Source: Pseudomonas sp. Root71 (GTDB lineage: Bacteria > Pseudomonadota > Gammaproteobacteria > Pseudomonadales > Pseudomonadaceae). From it: DNA of 58,927 nt. The DNA lies in contig NZ_LMHY01000003.1 in the NCBI RefSeq assembly GCF_001429045.1, positions 290-59,216 of the forward strand. The letters run 5' to 3'. The notes under the pieces are model-generated. The model searched no databases, had not been told where the DNA came from, and was given only the letters and a program-made list of their open reading frames with translations. Position numbers and translations under genes: made by a program. This document shows positions 44,500-52,660 of this stretch, piece by piece (within the stretch, counting starts at the first letter, position 1; each line of letters begins with the position of its first letter).

Positions 44500-44650
44500 T
44501 TTCTACCTCCATCTATTTTCAGTAGTCGGCTTGAAGGTAGCCCTCGGAGGGCGCCTTGCACTCAGCTTTTCAGGACACAATATTGTGATACTGGGACAAA
44601 AGACCGTTCAGTTTGGGCATGCTCGCGCTGTTTATCCGCGAAGAACCCGC
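44500..44650. repeat. Decayed copy of the hydrolase/AraC intergenic region plus an AraC fragment
   Basis: 44500-44598 aligns along its length with 40274-40373 (for example TTCTACCTCCATCT, GTCGGCTTGAAGGTAGCC and GGACACAATATTGTGATACTGGGACA, split here by eye). That includes the operator (44572-44598; half-sites 21 bp apart) and, 32 bp away, TACCTT (44539-44534, minus strand). From 44609 to 44650 the sequence matches the inside of the AraC gene (40615-40656; GGCATGCTCGCGCTG then TTATCCGCGAAGA). About 230 bp of the ancestral copy is missing between the two parts. The remainder of the 44309-44768 gap shows no gene. Confidence 0.75.
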
Positions 44651-44768
44651 CGATGCTCCGGGTCAAAGCGGTCGGTAGACAGGCCAATGGCAAACAGGTG
44701 GTGCCCTGCTACCCTCTTTTTTACCCGGGTCGGGCATACCGTCAATAGCGACTGAGGAGAACTTCGCG

Positions 44769-45641
44769 GTGTCGAATCAGCTGGTCATACGCAACATGAC
44801 CCGTCCCGAGCTGGACGAGCTCGTCGATTGGGCTGCCCGTGAGGGTTGGAATCCCGGCCTTCACGATGCCGAGCTGTTCTGGGCGACGGACCCTGCCGCC
44901 TTCATCGCGGCGTCCCGGGGCGGCGAATTGATCGGCGGCGGTGCCATCACCTCCTACAATGGCGAATTCGGCTTCATGGGTTTTTTCATCGTCCGGCCTG
45001 AATATCGCGGTCAAGGCCTGGGCGATACCCTCTGGCACGCACGCCGCGAGCGACTCCTCGCCCGACTGCGCCCAGGCGCGAGCATCGGCATGGACGGCGT
45101 CTTCGCGATGCAGGACTACTACGCCAAGGGTGGTTTCGTCTTCTCCCATCGCAACATGCGTTTTCGCGCCGATCTCACCGCCCGCCCGACGACTTCGCAG
45201 GTAGACGGCCAGGACATCGTCCCGTTGGCCTCCTTCCCGTTCGATCAGGTTGTCGATTACGACCGCACCTGTTTTCCCGCCGCGCGCGCAAGTTTCCTGA
45301 GCGGGTGGATAGCCCAGGCCGATGCGCTCGCCGTGGGTTGCCGGCGCGCGGGCAGGCTAAACGGCTATGGCGTAGTAAGGCGCTGCCGGGAAGGCTACAA
45401 GATCGGCCCCTTGTTCGCCGATGACGCCCTGGCAGCCAATGCCCTCTATGCGCGCCTGGCGGAATTTGCCGAGGGTGGCCCGCTGTTTCTCGATGCCCCG
45501 GAGAATAACCCCGCCGCGATGGCACTCGTGCACCAACAGGGCATGCTCGAGGTTTTCGGCTGCGCACGCATGTACCTCGGCCCTCCTCCGGCGATCGCGC
45601 ACGAACGTGTGTTCGGCGTCACGACCTTCGAGCTGGGCTGA
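44769..45641 (+). CDS. GNAT-family N-acetyltransferase (two-domain)
   Basis: This 290-residue protein has an N-terminal GNAT fold at about residues 5-140, with the acetyl-CoA-binding motif FFIVRPEYRGQGLGDTLWHARRERLL near 75-100. A C-terminal second domain near 165-285 (GYGVVRRCREGYKIGPLFADD) resembles the extra domain of GNAT proteins with Acetyltransf_18. The start is GTG at 44769 with GAGGAG about 10 bp upstream. Its TGA shares a base with the ATG of the deacetylase-like gene (TGATG), so the pair is co-translated. The acceptor is unknown; the partner suggests a small nitrogen compound. Confidence 0.88.
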   Translation: MSNQLVIRNMTRPELDELVDWAAREGWNPGLHDAELFWATDPAAFIAASRGGELIGGGAITSYNGEFGFMGFFIVRPEYRGQGLGDTLWHARRERLLARLRPGASIGMDGVFAMQDYYAKGGFVFSHRNMRFRADLTARPTTSQVDGQDIVPLASFPFDQVVDYDRTCFPAARASFLSGWIAQADALAVGCRRAGRLNGYGVVRRCREGYKIGPLFADDALAANALYARLAEFAEGGPLFLDAPENNPAAMALVHQQGMLEVFGCARMYLGPPPAIAHERVFGVTTFELG

Positions 45642-46534
45642 TGTCCGCTCGCGACCTCATCGGATATGGCGGCTGCCCGCCCCACCCGCGTTGGCCCGGT
45701 GAGGCGCGCGTCGCGGTCCAGTTCGTACTCAATATCGAAGAAGGCGCGGAGTCATGCCTCCTTAATGGCGATGCCCAGTCGGAGGCCTGGCTTCACGAGC
45801 TGCCGGGCCGCCCGCCACGTGTGGGGGAACCGGACTTGAGCGTCGAGGGCATGTACGAATACGGATCGCGCGCGGGGGTGTGGCGCATTCTGGATCTGTT
45901 CAGCGCCCGCGGCCTGCCGCTGACCGCCTTCGCCGTCGGCCGGGCACTGGAACTCACCCCGGCCATTGGCCTGGCGCTTTGCGCTGCGGGGCATGAGATT
46001 GCCGGGCATGGCTACCGTTGGCTGGACTATCGCGACATGCCTGAAGACCAGGAGCGGCGCCATATTCGCCTCACTCTCGACGTGATCGAGCAGATCTGCG
46101 GTAAGCGCCCCGTGGGTTGGTACACAGGAAGGGTCAGCCAGAACACCCGCCGTCTGTTGCGTGAGGAAGGTGGGTTTCTCTATAGCTCGGACGCCTACAA
46201 CGATGACCTGCCCTATTGGCTCCCAGGCTCGCCCGCTCACCTGGTGATTCCTTACACACTGGTCAACAACGACGCCCGCTATCTGCTGCCCAATGGTTTC
46301 GCCTGCGGTGAAGACTTCTTCCAGCTGCTCAAGGACGCTTTCGACCTGTTGTGGCAGGAGGGCGCGCAACACCCGAAGATGATGAGCATCGGCCTGCATG
46401 GGCGGATCAGTGGCCACCCAGGTCGTGCGATGGCGCTGGCGCGTTTTCTCGATTACGTGCAATGCCACGATGCGGTGTGGATCTGCCGGCGCGAAGAGAT
46501 TGCCAGGCACTGGATAGCCCGATTCCCCGCGTGA
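45641..46534 (+). CDS. Polysaccharide-deacetylase-family protein, PuuE-type allantoinase-like
   Basis: This 297-residue protein opens RDLIGYGGCPPHPRWPGEARVAVQFVLNIEEGAE. It has YEYGSRAGVWRILDLFSARGLPLTAFAVG, EIAGHGYRWLDYRDM near residues 115-130, GWYTGRVSQNTRRLLREEGGFLYSSDAYNDDLPYW and SIGLHGRISGHPGRAMAL near 250-267. This pattern is that of the metal-independent PuuE allantoinases within the NodB-fold family rather than chitin deacetylases. No other purine-degradation gene is in the window. It is coupled to the GNAT gene, so the true substrate may be another cyclic amide or N-acyl compound. Confidence 0.82.
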   Translation: MSARDLIGYGGCPPHPRWPGEARVAVQFVLNIEEGAESCLLNGDAQSEAWLHELPGRPPRVGEPDLSVEGMYEYGSRAGVWRILDLFSARGLPLTAFAVGRALELTPAIGLALCAAGHEIAGHGYRWLDYRDMPEDQERRHIRLTLDVIEQICGKRPVGWYTGRVSQNTRRLLREEGGFLYSSDAYNDDLPYWLPGSPAHLVIPYTLVNNDARYLLPNGFACGEDFFQLLKDAFDLLWQEGAQHPKMMSIGLHGRISGHPGRAMALARFLDYVQCHDAVWICRREEIARHWIARFPA

Positions 46535-46695
46535 GTGGCAAGTGGTTCGCAACGGCCCGCATCACTGACCTGTCTTATCCCGAATGTGTCACATTGTGCC
46601 GTTACCGCTCGTCCCTGAACCTCGGAATCGGCACCTGTCTGTCGGCCTGGGTAACGACCGCAGCTGAGCTTGGCGTATTAGTTGGAGGAGTTGCA

Positions 46696-47250
46696 ATGAC
46701 AACAATCGATGTGAAATCCCGATTCGAAGCAAAGCTTCTTCGTCCGGCAAAGCCTGGTAACGATACGTCGTGGGCGTTCGTAGTACTGCCAAGAGACGCG
46801 AGTGAACAGCTTCCGAGGCGAGGAAGGACGACAGTTGAAGGCACCATCAATGGACAGCATTTCCAGGCAACCCTTGAGCCCGATGGTCAGCTGAGCCATT
46901 GGCTGCAGGTAAGTAGAGCGTTACTCGAGGCCGCAGGCGCGGCCGTTGGGGATATCGTTACACTAGAGCTAACCCCTGTGAAGAAGGAACCCGAGCCTGA
47001 CATCCCGGCAGATTTTCAGGAGGCACTGGCAGCCGCTCCCGAGGCTCGTAACGTTTGGAACAATACGACGACCATCGCACGAGTAGACTGGATTCACTGG
47101 ATTACTTCAGCCAAGCAACTTAAGACGCGCGCAAAAAGAATTGGTGATGCCTGCGATATGCTTGCATCCGGCAAGAAGCAGGTTTGCTGTTTCGACCAGT
47201 CCGGCTACTACAGTAAGGCCTTCCGTGCGCCCGAGGCAGAAAGTTGTTAA
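46696..47250 (+). CDS. YdeI/OmpD-associated-family protein with DUF1905 domain
   Basis: This 184-residue protein has an N-terminal DUF1905-type beta-barrel at about residues 6-95 (FEAKLLRPAKPGNDTSWAFVVLPRDASEQLPRRGRTTVEGTINGQ). A C-terminal YdeI/OmpD-associated segment follows near 110-165 (IPADFQEALAAAPEARNVWNNTTTIARVDWIHWITSAKQLKTRAKRIGDACDMLASGKK). The function of the family is not known. The ATG at 46696 follows GGAGGAG. Codon use and GC are a little lower than in the flanking genes, and the gene stands alone in its 1-kb stretch, so it may be a recent insertion. Confidence 0.85.
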   Translation: MTTIDVKSRFEAKLLRPAKPGNDTSWAFVVLPRDASEQLPRRGRTTVEGTINGQHFQATLEPDGQLSHWLQVSRALLEAAGAAVGDIVTLELTPVKKEPEPDIPADFQEALAAAPEARNVWNNTTTIARVDWIHWITSAKQLKTRAKRIGDACDMLASGKKQVCCFDQSGYYSKAFRAPEAESC

Positions 47251-47533
47251 ATGGAACATTCCGTTAAATACACCTGACAATGCGTTCAAGTTGTTCACCG
47301 GGACGGTTTTCGGGGCGTCCGTCTACCGCGCGGTCATTGACTACCGGTTAACTGAAATCCAGGCCGCATGGCTGGATGTTTCTTCGCGCATGCCCACTTG
47401 AGTATGGACATTCAGGCTGCAGCCATTAATTCCATTGGTTATGTGGGTGAGGAGCATTCGTTCTATTGCGCGCGGCATGGGTGGCTAATCTTCGGAGGTT
47501 AAGGAGGGGCAGCCTCCGGGAAGGTGTAACCTT
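47251..47533. other. Gap with leader hairpins before the flavin-oxidoreductase gene
   Basis: No convincing gene is seen here. Near the 3' end CGGAGG (47493-47498) can pair with CCTCCG (47513-47518) around AAGGAGGGG, and AAGGT-GTA-ACCTT abuts the ATG at 47534. Both could hide or expose the ribosome-binding region, so translational control is possible. Confidence 0.35.
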
Positions 47534-48946
47534 ATGGACGCAAATCCTATCGAAACCGACTACCTGGTCATCGGGGCTGGCGCGTCGGCCATGGCCTTCG
47601 TCGATACGCTGCTCAAGGAAACGAATGCACGCATCGTGATGGTGGATCGACACGGTCGACCTGGCGGGCACTGGAATGATGCCTACCCCTTTGTCCGATT
47701 GCACCAGCCCTCGGCCTTCTATGGCGTCAACTCACGGGAACTGGGCAGCGGAACGAAAGACACGACGGCACTGAACGAGGGCTTGTATGAGCTAGCCTCC
47801 GGCGCCGAGGTGGTGAGCTACTTCGATCAGGTGATGAACCAGCAGTTTCTGCCGTCAGGTCGGGTCCGTTACTTCCCCATGTGCGACTACACCGGCGACC
47901 GCATTGACGACCACCGGTTTACCTCCCTCGTTAGCGGTGTAAGCCATCAGGTGCGGGTGTACAAAAAGGTGGTGGACGCCACCCATGCCCAGACGGCGGT
48001 GCCCTCGACCCACCCGCCCAGATACACGGTGGAGCCCGGCGTGCAATGCGTGCCACTGAACGACCTGCCGAAGATCCGGCACCCACACACTGGCTACGTC
48101 GTGGTGGGATCGGGCAAGACCGGGATCGACGCCTGCCTGTGGTGCCTGCAAAACGGTGTTGCGCCCGAAAAAATCTGCTGGATCATGCCGAACGATCCGT
48201 GGTTGATCGACCGGGCCAACCTGCAACCCGGCCTCGACGGCTTCGAACGAACAATCGGCGGCCTCACGGCACAGTTCGAGGCCATCGCCGCCGCGGACTC
48301 GATCCCGGACCTGTTCTCCAGGCTTGAGGCGGCGGGCCAGCTCCTGCGCCTGGACAAGTCCGTCGAACCCACTGCTTACCGCTGCGCCACCGTCACACAG
48401 GCGGAACTGCGTGAGCTGCGACGCATCGACAACATTGTGCGCCTGGGGCGGGTGCGAGTGATCGAGCCAACGCGCATTGTGCTCGAGCAGGGAAGCATCG
48501 CCACGAGCCCAGGCGTTCTGCACATTGATTGCAGTGCCAGCGCCATTCCGTCACTGCCTGAAATGCAGGTGTTCGACGGAGGCAAGATCAACCTGTTGAT
48601 GGTAAGCACCTGCCAACCGTTGTTCAGCGCGGCCTTGATCGCTTATGTGGAAAGCCACCTGGAGGATCAAACGCAAATGAACGCGTTTTGCACAATGGTC
48701 CCCCCGCCTCACCTCCCCACGGACTGGATCAGAATGTGGGCGGTCAACCTGGGTAACCAACTACGCTGGGGAGAGCATGAAGGCCTGGCCCGCTGGGTCA
48801 GGCAGTCGCGTTTGTACTTCATGACGGCGGTGGTCAGGGGCATGCAAGAGGCCGACACCGAGAAACTGGCGCAGCTGCATCGGCTCTCTGTCAGCAAGCA
48901 GCAGGCTCTGGCGAATCTGCCGCGGTTACTGGAGGCCATCGCTTGA
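47534..48946 (+). CDS. FAD/NAD(P)-binding oxidoreductase, monooxygenase-like
   Basis: This 470-residue protein has an N-terminal FAD Rossmann motif (DYLVIGAGASAMAFVDTL near residues 9-26), the flavin-monooxygenase-like GGHWNDAYPFVRLHQPSAFYGV near 43-65, and a second nucleotide-binding motif GYVVVGSGKTGIDACLWCL near 190-208. The full FMO fingerprint FxGxxxHxxx(Y/F) was not found. It could be a flavin monooxygenase relative (including Baeyer-Villiger types) or an oxidase/dehydrogenase. The epoxide-hydrolase-like gene begins 16 bp after its stop. A monooxygenase followed by an epoxide hydrolase is a classic oxidation and ring-opening pair. Confidence 0.82.
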   Translation: MDANPIETDYLVIGAGASAMAFVDTLLKETNARIVMVDRHGRPGGHWNDAYPFVRLHQPSAFYGVNSRELGSGTKDTTALNEGLYELASGAEVVSYFDQVMNQQFLPSGRVRYFPMCDYTGDRIDDHRFTSLVSGVSHQVRVYKKVVDATHAQTAVPSTHPPRYTVEPGVQCVPLNDLPKIRHPHTGYVVVGSGKTGIDACLWCLQNGVAPEKICWIMPNDPWLIDRANLQPGLDGFERTIGGLTAQFEAIAAADSIPDLFSRLEAAGQLLRLDKSVEPTAYRCATVTQAELRELRRIDNIVRLGRVRVIEPTRIVLEQGSIATSPGVLHIDCSASAIPSLPEMQVFDGGKINLLMVSTCQPLFSAALIAYVESHLEDQTQMNAFCTMVPPPHLPTDWIRMWAVNLGNQLRWGEHEGLARWVRQSRLYFMTAVVRGMQEADTEKLAQLHRLSVSKQQALANLPRLLEAIA

Positions 48947-48962
48947 ATAGCAGGAAGCGCAC

Positions 48963-49922
48963 ATGAACGAGCCACACCTCGAACTGCTCGACATCAATGG
49001 CATCCGCATGCAGGTCGCCATCCAGGGCTCCGGTCCGTTGGTCTTGCTGTGCCACGGATTCCCGGAGCTGTGGTACTCGTGGCGCAACCAGCTTGCTGCG
49101 CTGGCGGCCGCCGGCTACAGAGCGGTAGCGCCCGACATGCGCGGCTATGGCGGCACGGATGCGCCAGCCGAACCCGACGCCTACACCACGCTCCACCTGG
49201 TAGGCGACATGGTCGAGTTGGTCAATGCACTCGGCGAACAGCAAGCAGTGATCGTTGGCCATGACTGGGGCGCGCAGGTGGCCTGGAGCGCAGCATTGAT
49301 GCGACCCGATCTGTTCCGCGCCGTGGTCGGCATGAGTGTTCCCTTCTCGCCACCGGGGCGCGTGGAGCTCCTCAGTGCGCTTGTCTCACGGGGTATCAGC
49401 GACTTCTACATCCAGTATTTCCAGACGCCGGGTGTGGCCGAGGCCGAGCTGGAAAGGGACATCGAGTCGTCGATCCGGCGCATCTACTTCAGTGGCTCGG
49501 GTGACGGGCCCGATTGGCCGGTTTTCGGCAGGCTGCAGCCAGGCCAGGGCTTCCTGGGCGCGATGATCGAGCCCGAAACCCTGCCAGACTGGCTAAACCT
49601 CGAGGATATTGCCTACTACACCCGCGAATTCACCCGCAGCGGATTTCGCGGCGGCTTGAACTGGTACCGCAACATGACTCGCTCATGGGCACTGCTGGCA
49701 CCTTGGCGCGGTTGCATTATCCGGCAGCCGTCGATGTTCATTGCGGGCAGCCGCGACGGCGTGCTGAAGTTTCCGAGCTCCCCGCGGCAGATCGAAGCCT
49801 TCGCGCAGACACTGCCGGAACTGCGCGGGTGTCATATCCTCGAAGGTGCCGGCCACTGGATACAACAAGAGCGCGCGACAGAGGTCAATGAGCTGCTACT
49901 GGACTTCCTGAAAAAACTCTGA
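48963..49922 (+). CDS. Alpha/beta hydrolase, epoxide-hydrolase-like (2)
   Basis: This 319-residue protein has the oxyanion motif HGFPELWYSW at residues 31-40, the nucleophile Asp101 in IVGHDWGAQVAW, and the catalytic His in LEGAGHWIQQERATEVN near residue 299. GHDWGA with two lid-region tyrosines (IAYYTREF, NWYRN near 220-240) is the soluble-epoxide-hydrolase pattern. The ATG at 48963 follows AGGAAG. It is probably in one transcript with the flavin oxidoreductase. It is of the same family as the hydrolase at 39230. Confidence 0.9.
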   Translation: MNEPHLELLDINGIRMQVAIQGSGPLVLLCHGFPELWYSWRNQLAALAAAGYRAVAPDMRGYGGTDAPAEPDAYTTLHLVGDMVELVNALGEQQAVIVGHDWGAQVAWSAALMRPDLFRAVVGMSVPFSPPGRVELLSALVSRGISDFYIQYFQTPGVAEAELERDIESSIRRIYFSGSGDGPDWPVFGRLQPGQGFLGAMIEPETLPDWLNLEDIAYYTREFTRSGFRGGLNWYRNMTRSWALLAPWRGCIIRQPSMFIAGSRDGVLKFPSSPRQIEAFAQTLPELRGCHILEGAGHWIQQERATEVNELLLDFLKKL

Positions 49923-50068
49923 TCAGAAGGTTGAATTTTTATCCATAATTGAAATGCCATAGACCGGTCCATCCCGTATTTGGGTAGTGATGCGAGTGAC
50001 CGTGGGCATGCAGGCGGCGCCAACACCGGACCGGTGTTGGCTGTATGGATTCAAGATTGGAGGGAACC

Positions 50069-51496
50069 ATGAGCAATCTCATCGCCACCGACGAACCACC
50101 TGAAGCCGTTCGCCTCATGGTCAGGGTTTACGCCTACTTGCTGCTCGCAGGATTTGCGTTTGTTCCGGCCTATCTGATTGGCTACTTATACTTTTTCCAG
50201 GACCCCACGCTTTTATTCGAGAATCACCTGTTCCATATAGTTGCGATCACGACAGCCACCTTGGCAGGCTTGTTTGTTACCTACGTAACGTGGCGCTGCT
50301 ATCAGTCATCGGGAGATCCGCTGCTGCGATGGATGACGCTTGGATTTCTCGGCTTTGTACTGATCTACGCGTTGCACGGTGCGTTCACCGAACAAGCACA
50401 CCACAATATCTGGCTCTTCCTGCTTTATGGACCAGCCTCTCGACTGGTCATGTCGATTCTGCTGTTAGTCGCAATGCTGTCGTACCACCGCCCACCTGAT
50501 ACCGCGGACCAACGAATGAAGGCCCGCCCGTGGTTGACCTGGATAGGACTGTTCCTGGTGGTTGACGGGGCAGTGGCGTACGTCGCGAATTCGCCGATCG
50601 CCAGCGATCTCGCGGTGCGCCTCTCGATGGAGGGTGGTGCCCTCGTTCTTTCCACATTGACCGTGACAATACTCGTACTGCGCCGTATCCGTTCGCCGCT
50701 GATGACAATTTTCATCATCTCGGTCACCGCGTTCGCGCTGTCCTCTCTTGCCTTCATCCTTGCACGTCCGTGGAACCATATGTGGTGGCTCGCCCACGCG
50801 ATCTTCGCCGGTGGATTCTTCATGCTGAGCTATGGGGTAGTGCAAGCGTTCCTCACCACGCGGTCGTTTTCGAAGATTTACAGCCAGGAGGAGTTGATGG
50901 TGCGTCTTGCCGAGGCGATGGCGTATACCGAGAGCGCCCTGCAGGAGCTCCAGCGCACCAATCAAAAGCTCGGGCACCTTGCGGCGACCGATCCACTGAC
51001 AGGCGCTGACAATCGGCGTCGGTTCATGGAGCGGGTCGAAGCCGAAATTGGCCGGACCAAACGCGGCGGTGCGCCATTCTCCGTGTTGGCACTCGATCTG
51101 GATAATTTCAAGTCCATCAACGATCGCTTCGGGCATCAGGTTGGCGATGACATCCTGAAGAGTTTCGTGGAGAAATGCCTCGATTCGATCCGGCCGTATG
51201 ACGGTGTAGCCCGAGTGGGCGGGGAAGAATTCATGATACTGCTACCTCAGACTTCACTTGAAGGCGCGCACGAAATCGCTGAGCGTCTGCGAAACACCGT
51301 TGCAAACAGTTCCTTTCATGGCCTGCAGCGGTCAACCGTGGTTACAGTGAGCATCGGCGTATCGCAATCCGGTCGCGATGGCGACACCATCGAGGCAATT
51401 CTGCGTATAGCCGATCAACGCCTGTATCACGCTAAACACGAAGGCCGTAACCGAGTGGTCACTACCTTCAAAACCAGCCTGCAACCTCTGCCCTGA
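50069..51496 (+). CDS. Membrane-bound diguanylate cyclase (GGDEF)
   Basis: This 475-residue protein has seven or eight hydrophobic helices in residues 15-265, a MASE-like sensory membrane region of no type I can name. A short coiled coil near 275-300 leads to a GGDEF domain near 305-470 (TDPLTGADNRRRFMERVEAEI opening). The active-site motif is GGEEF, an active variant. RPYD just before it keeps the RxxD inhibitory site, so product inhibition is likely. The ATG at 50069 has GGAGGG about 6 bp upstream. It is a single gene, and would make cyclic-di-GMP in answer to a membrane signal. Confidence 0.94.
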   Translation: MSNLIATDEPPEAVRLMVRVYAYLLLAGFAFVPAYLIGYLYFFQDPTLLFENHLFHIVAITTATLAGLFVTYVTWRCYQSSGDPLLRWMTLGFLGFVLIYALHGAFTEQAHHNIWLFLLYGPASRLVMSILLLVAMLSYHRPPDTADQRMKARPWLTWIGLFLVVDGAVAYVANSPIASDLAVRLSMEGGALVLSTLTVTILVLRRIRSPLMTIFIISVTAFALSSLAFILARPWNHMWWLAHAIFAGGFFMLSYGVVQAFLTTRSFSKIYSQEELMVRLAEAMAYTESALQELQRTNQKLGHLAATDPLTGADNRRRFMERVEAEIGRTKRGGAPFSVLALDLDNFKSINDRFGHQVGDDILKSFVEKCLDSIRPYDGVARVGGEEFMILLPQTSLEGAHEIAERLRNTVANSSFHGLQRSTVVTVSIGVSQSGRDGDTIEAILRIADQRLYHAKHEGRNRVVTTFKTSLQPLP

Positions 51497-51582
51497 CCAT
51501 CGTCTCGAAGTCGCTGAACTACCGGTCTGAGGTACGGCCCCAGGCAATTTTGTCCGCCCCCCCCTGAAACGGAGACGCCAGC

Positions 51583-52161
51583 ATGAGCACCTTGCAACTT
51601 CACCCCGCACTGGACAACGGTATCCAACCCGCCGCCGCGAATTTCACAGGTGGCACCCTGCAATGCCTGTGTGCGACCGACAAGGTCGAGGTCAAGATCG
51701 ACGCACAAACTCTGTATAACCACGCGTGCGGATGCAGCAAATGCTGGAAACCACAAAACGCGACATTCGCCGTCATCGCGGTGGTGCCTCGAGATAAGGT
51801 CAGCGTCATTGCCCACAGCGAAAAACTGGCAATTGTCGACGAAACCGCCACCATCCAGCGCCACGCCTGCAAGCAGTGTCACGCTCATCTCTTTGGGCGC
51901 ATCGAGAACAAGGACCATGCGTTTTATGGCCTGGACTTCGTCCACACCGAACTTTCGCCACAGAGCGGATGGGCGGCGCCGGGATTCGCGGCGTTCGTGT
52001 CCTCCATCATCGAAACCGGCACACCGCCAGCGCAAATGAAGGCTATTCGCGAGCGCCTGCGCTCGATCGGCCTGGAACCCTATGACTGCCTGTCCCCGGA
52101 TTTGATGGACGCACTGGCGACTCATGTTGCCAAACAGAAAGGCCTGCTCCCCTCCGCCTGA
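51583..52161 (+). CDS. gfa: Gfa-family protein, S-(hydroxymethyl)glutathione synthase-like
   Basis: This 192-residue zinc-binding protein has the Gfa fold: [12 protein letters not shown] near residue 28, the CGCSKCWKP cluster near 48-56, and a second Cys pair [29 protein letters not shown] near 95-123. The full length and spacing match Gfa, which was reported to speed condensation of formaldehyde with glutathione. No glutathione-dependent formaldehyde dehydrogenase gene is adjacent. TauD-type dioxygenases can release formaldehyde or other aldehydes, so a link with the island upstream is possible but not shown. The ATG at 51583 follows GGAGA. Confidence 0.88.
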   Translation: MSTLQLHPALDNGIQPAAANFTGGTLQCLCATDKVEVKIDAQTLYNHACGCSKCWKPQNATFAVIAVVPRDKVSVIAHSEKLAIVDETATIQRHACKQCHAHLFGRIENKDHAFYGLDFVHTELSPQSGWAAPGFAAFVSSIIETGTPPAQMKAIRERLRSIGLEPYDCLSPDLMDALATHVAKQKGLLPSA

Positions 52162-52171
52162 TTGATCGGTT

Positions 52172-52198
52172 GCCGCGGTTTCTTTTTCGGACCGCGGC
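52172..52198 (+). terminator. Hairpin after gfa
   Basis: GCCGCGGT (52172-52179) pairs with ACCGCGGC (52191-52198) around a T-rich 11-nt loop. It lies 11 bp after the stop. Confidence 0.55.
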
Positions 52199-52217
52199 CA
52201 TATCCGGTCGCTCGTGA

Positions 52218-52400
52218 CTAGCCACAGTCCACCCGTTGCAGGCAGTCGGCTAGCCTGGAATAAATTTGCTCCCTTCCTTGCGGATGGGGATTATCCACGC
52301 TGAGTCGAAGCAGATCCGACTCATCACCCACCGTGAGAGCCAAATCTTTTCGTGTGAGTAAAGTCGAACTAACGAGCAGCACAGTGACAGCACCGGACAA
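52218..52400 (-). pseudogene. Possible small gene or gene fragment
   Basis: The minus frame ending at 52218 reads protein-like over its last 45 codons (LTRKDLALTVGDESDLLRLS, VDNPHPQGREQIYSRLADCL). The N-terminal part and start are not convincing, and no ribosome site is seen. The rest of the gap 52201-52450 holds nothing else. It may be a truncated Pseudomonas small protein. Confidence 0.25.
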
Positions 52401-52450
52401 GGCAATTACAATTTGATTAACATCTAGCGACTTGAGCGATTGAATACCCC

Positions 52451-52639
52451 ATGGAAAGCAAGACTGCGCGCCTCACTGTGCTCATTGATCCCGTCAAGAA
52501 AAAAGCCTTCGAGAAACTCTGTGCAGCACAAGACCTGACGCCTTCTCAGGTGGTCCGTCAACTGATTCGTGACTACCTGGACACCCACGGCGCCACCTAT
52601 TCAACCAAAAGTAAGCATGCCGCCAGTACCAAGTCATAA
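52451..52639 (+). CDS. Ribbon-helix-helix (CopG/Arc-type) small protein
   Basis: This 62-residue protein starts with a beta-strand (ARLTVLIDPVKKKAFEKLCA), followed by two helices (LTPSQVVRQLIRDYLDTHG). That is the ribbon-helix-helix pattern of small DNA-binding regulators and antitoxins, with a Lys/Ser-rich tail. No toxin gene is adjacent: the SulP gene lies convergent 21 bp downstream. The start ATG at 52451 has no clear ribosome site. A stand-alone regulator is the simplest reading. Confidence 0.75.
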   Translation: MESKTARLTVLIDPVKKKAFEKLCAAQDLTPSQVVRQLIRDYLDTHGATYSTKSKHAASTKS

Positions 52640-52660
52640 CCTGACACGGGCAGCAAGCCT

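Noticed and set aside
47251..47400. A possible integron attC-like or element end around GTTAAATACACC and CCGGTTAACTGAA
   Set aside because: No complementary core sites, no integrase and no cassette structure were found.
52451..52639. A toxin-antitoxin pair with the ribbon-helix-helix protein as antitoxin
   Set aside because: No small toxin-like gene is adjacent on the same strand; the next gene is the convergent SulP transporter.
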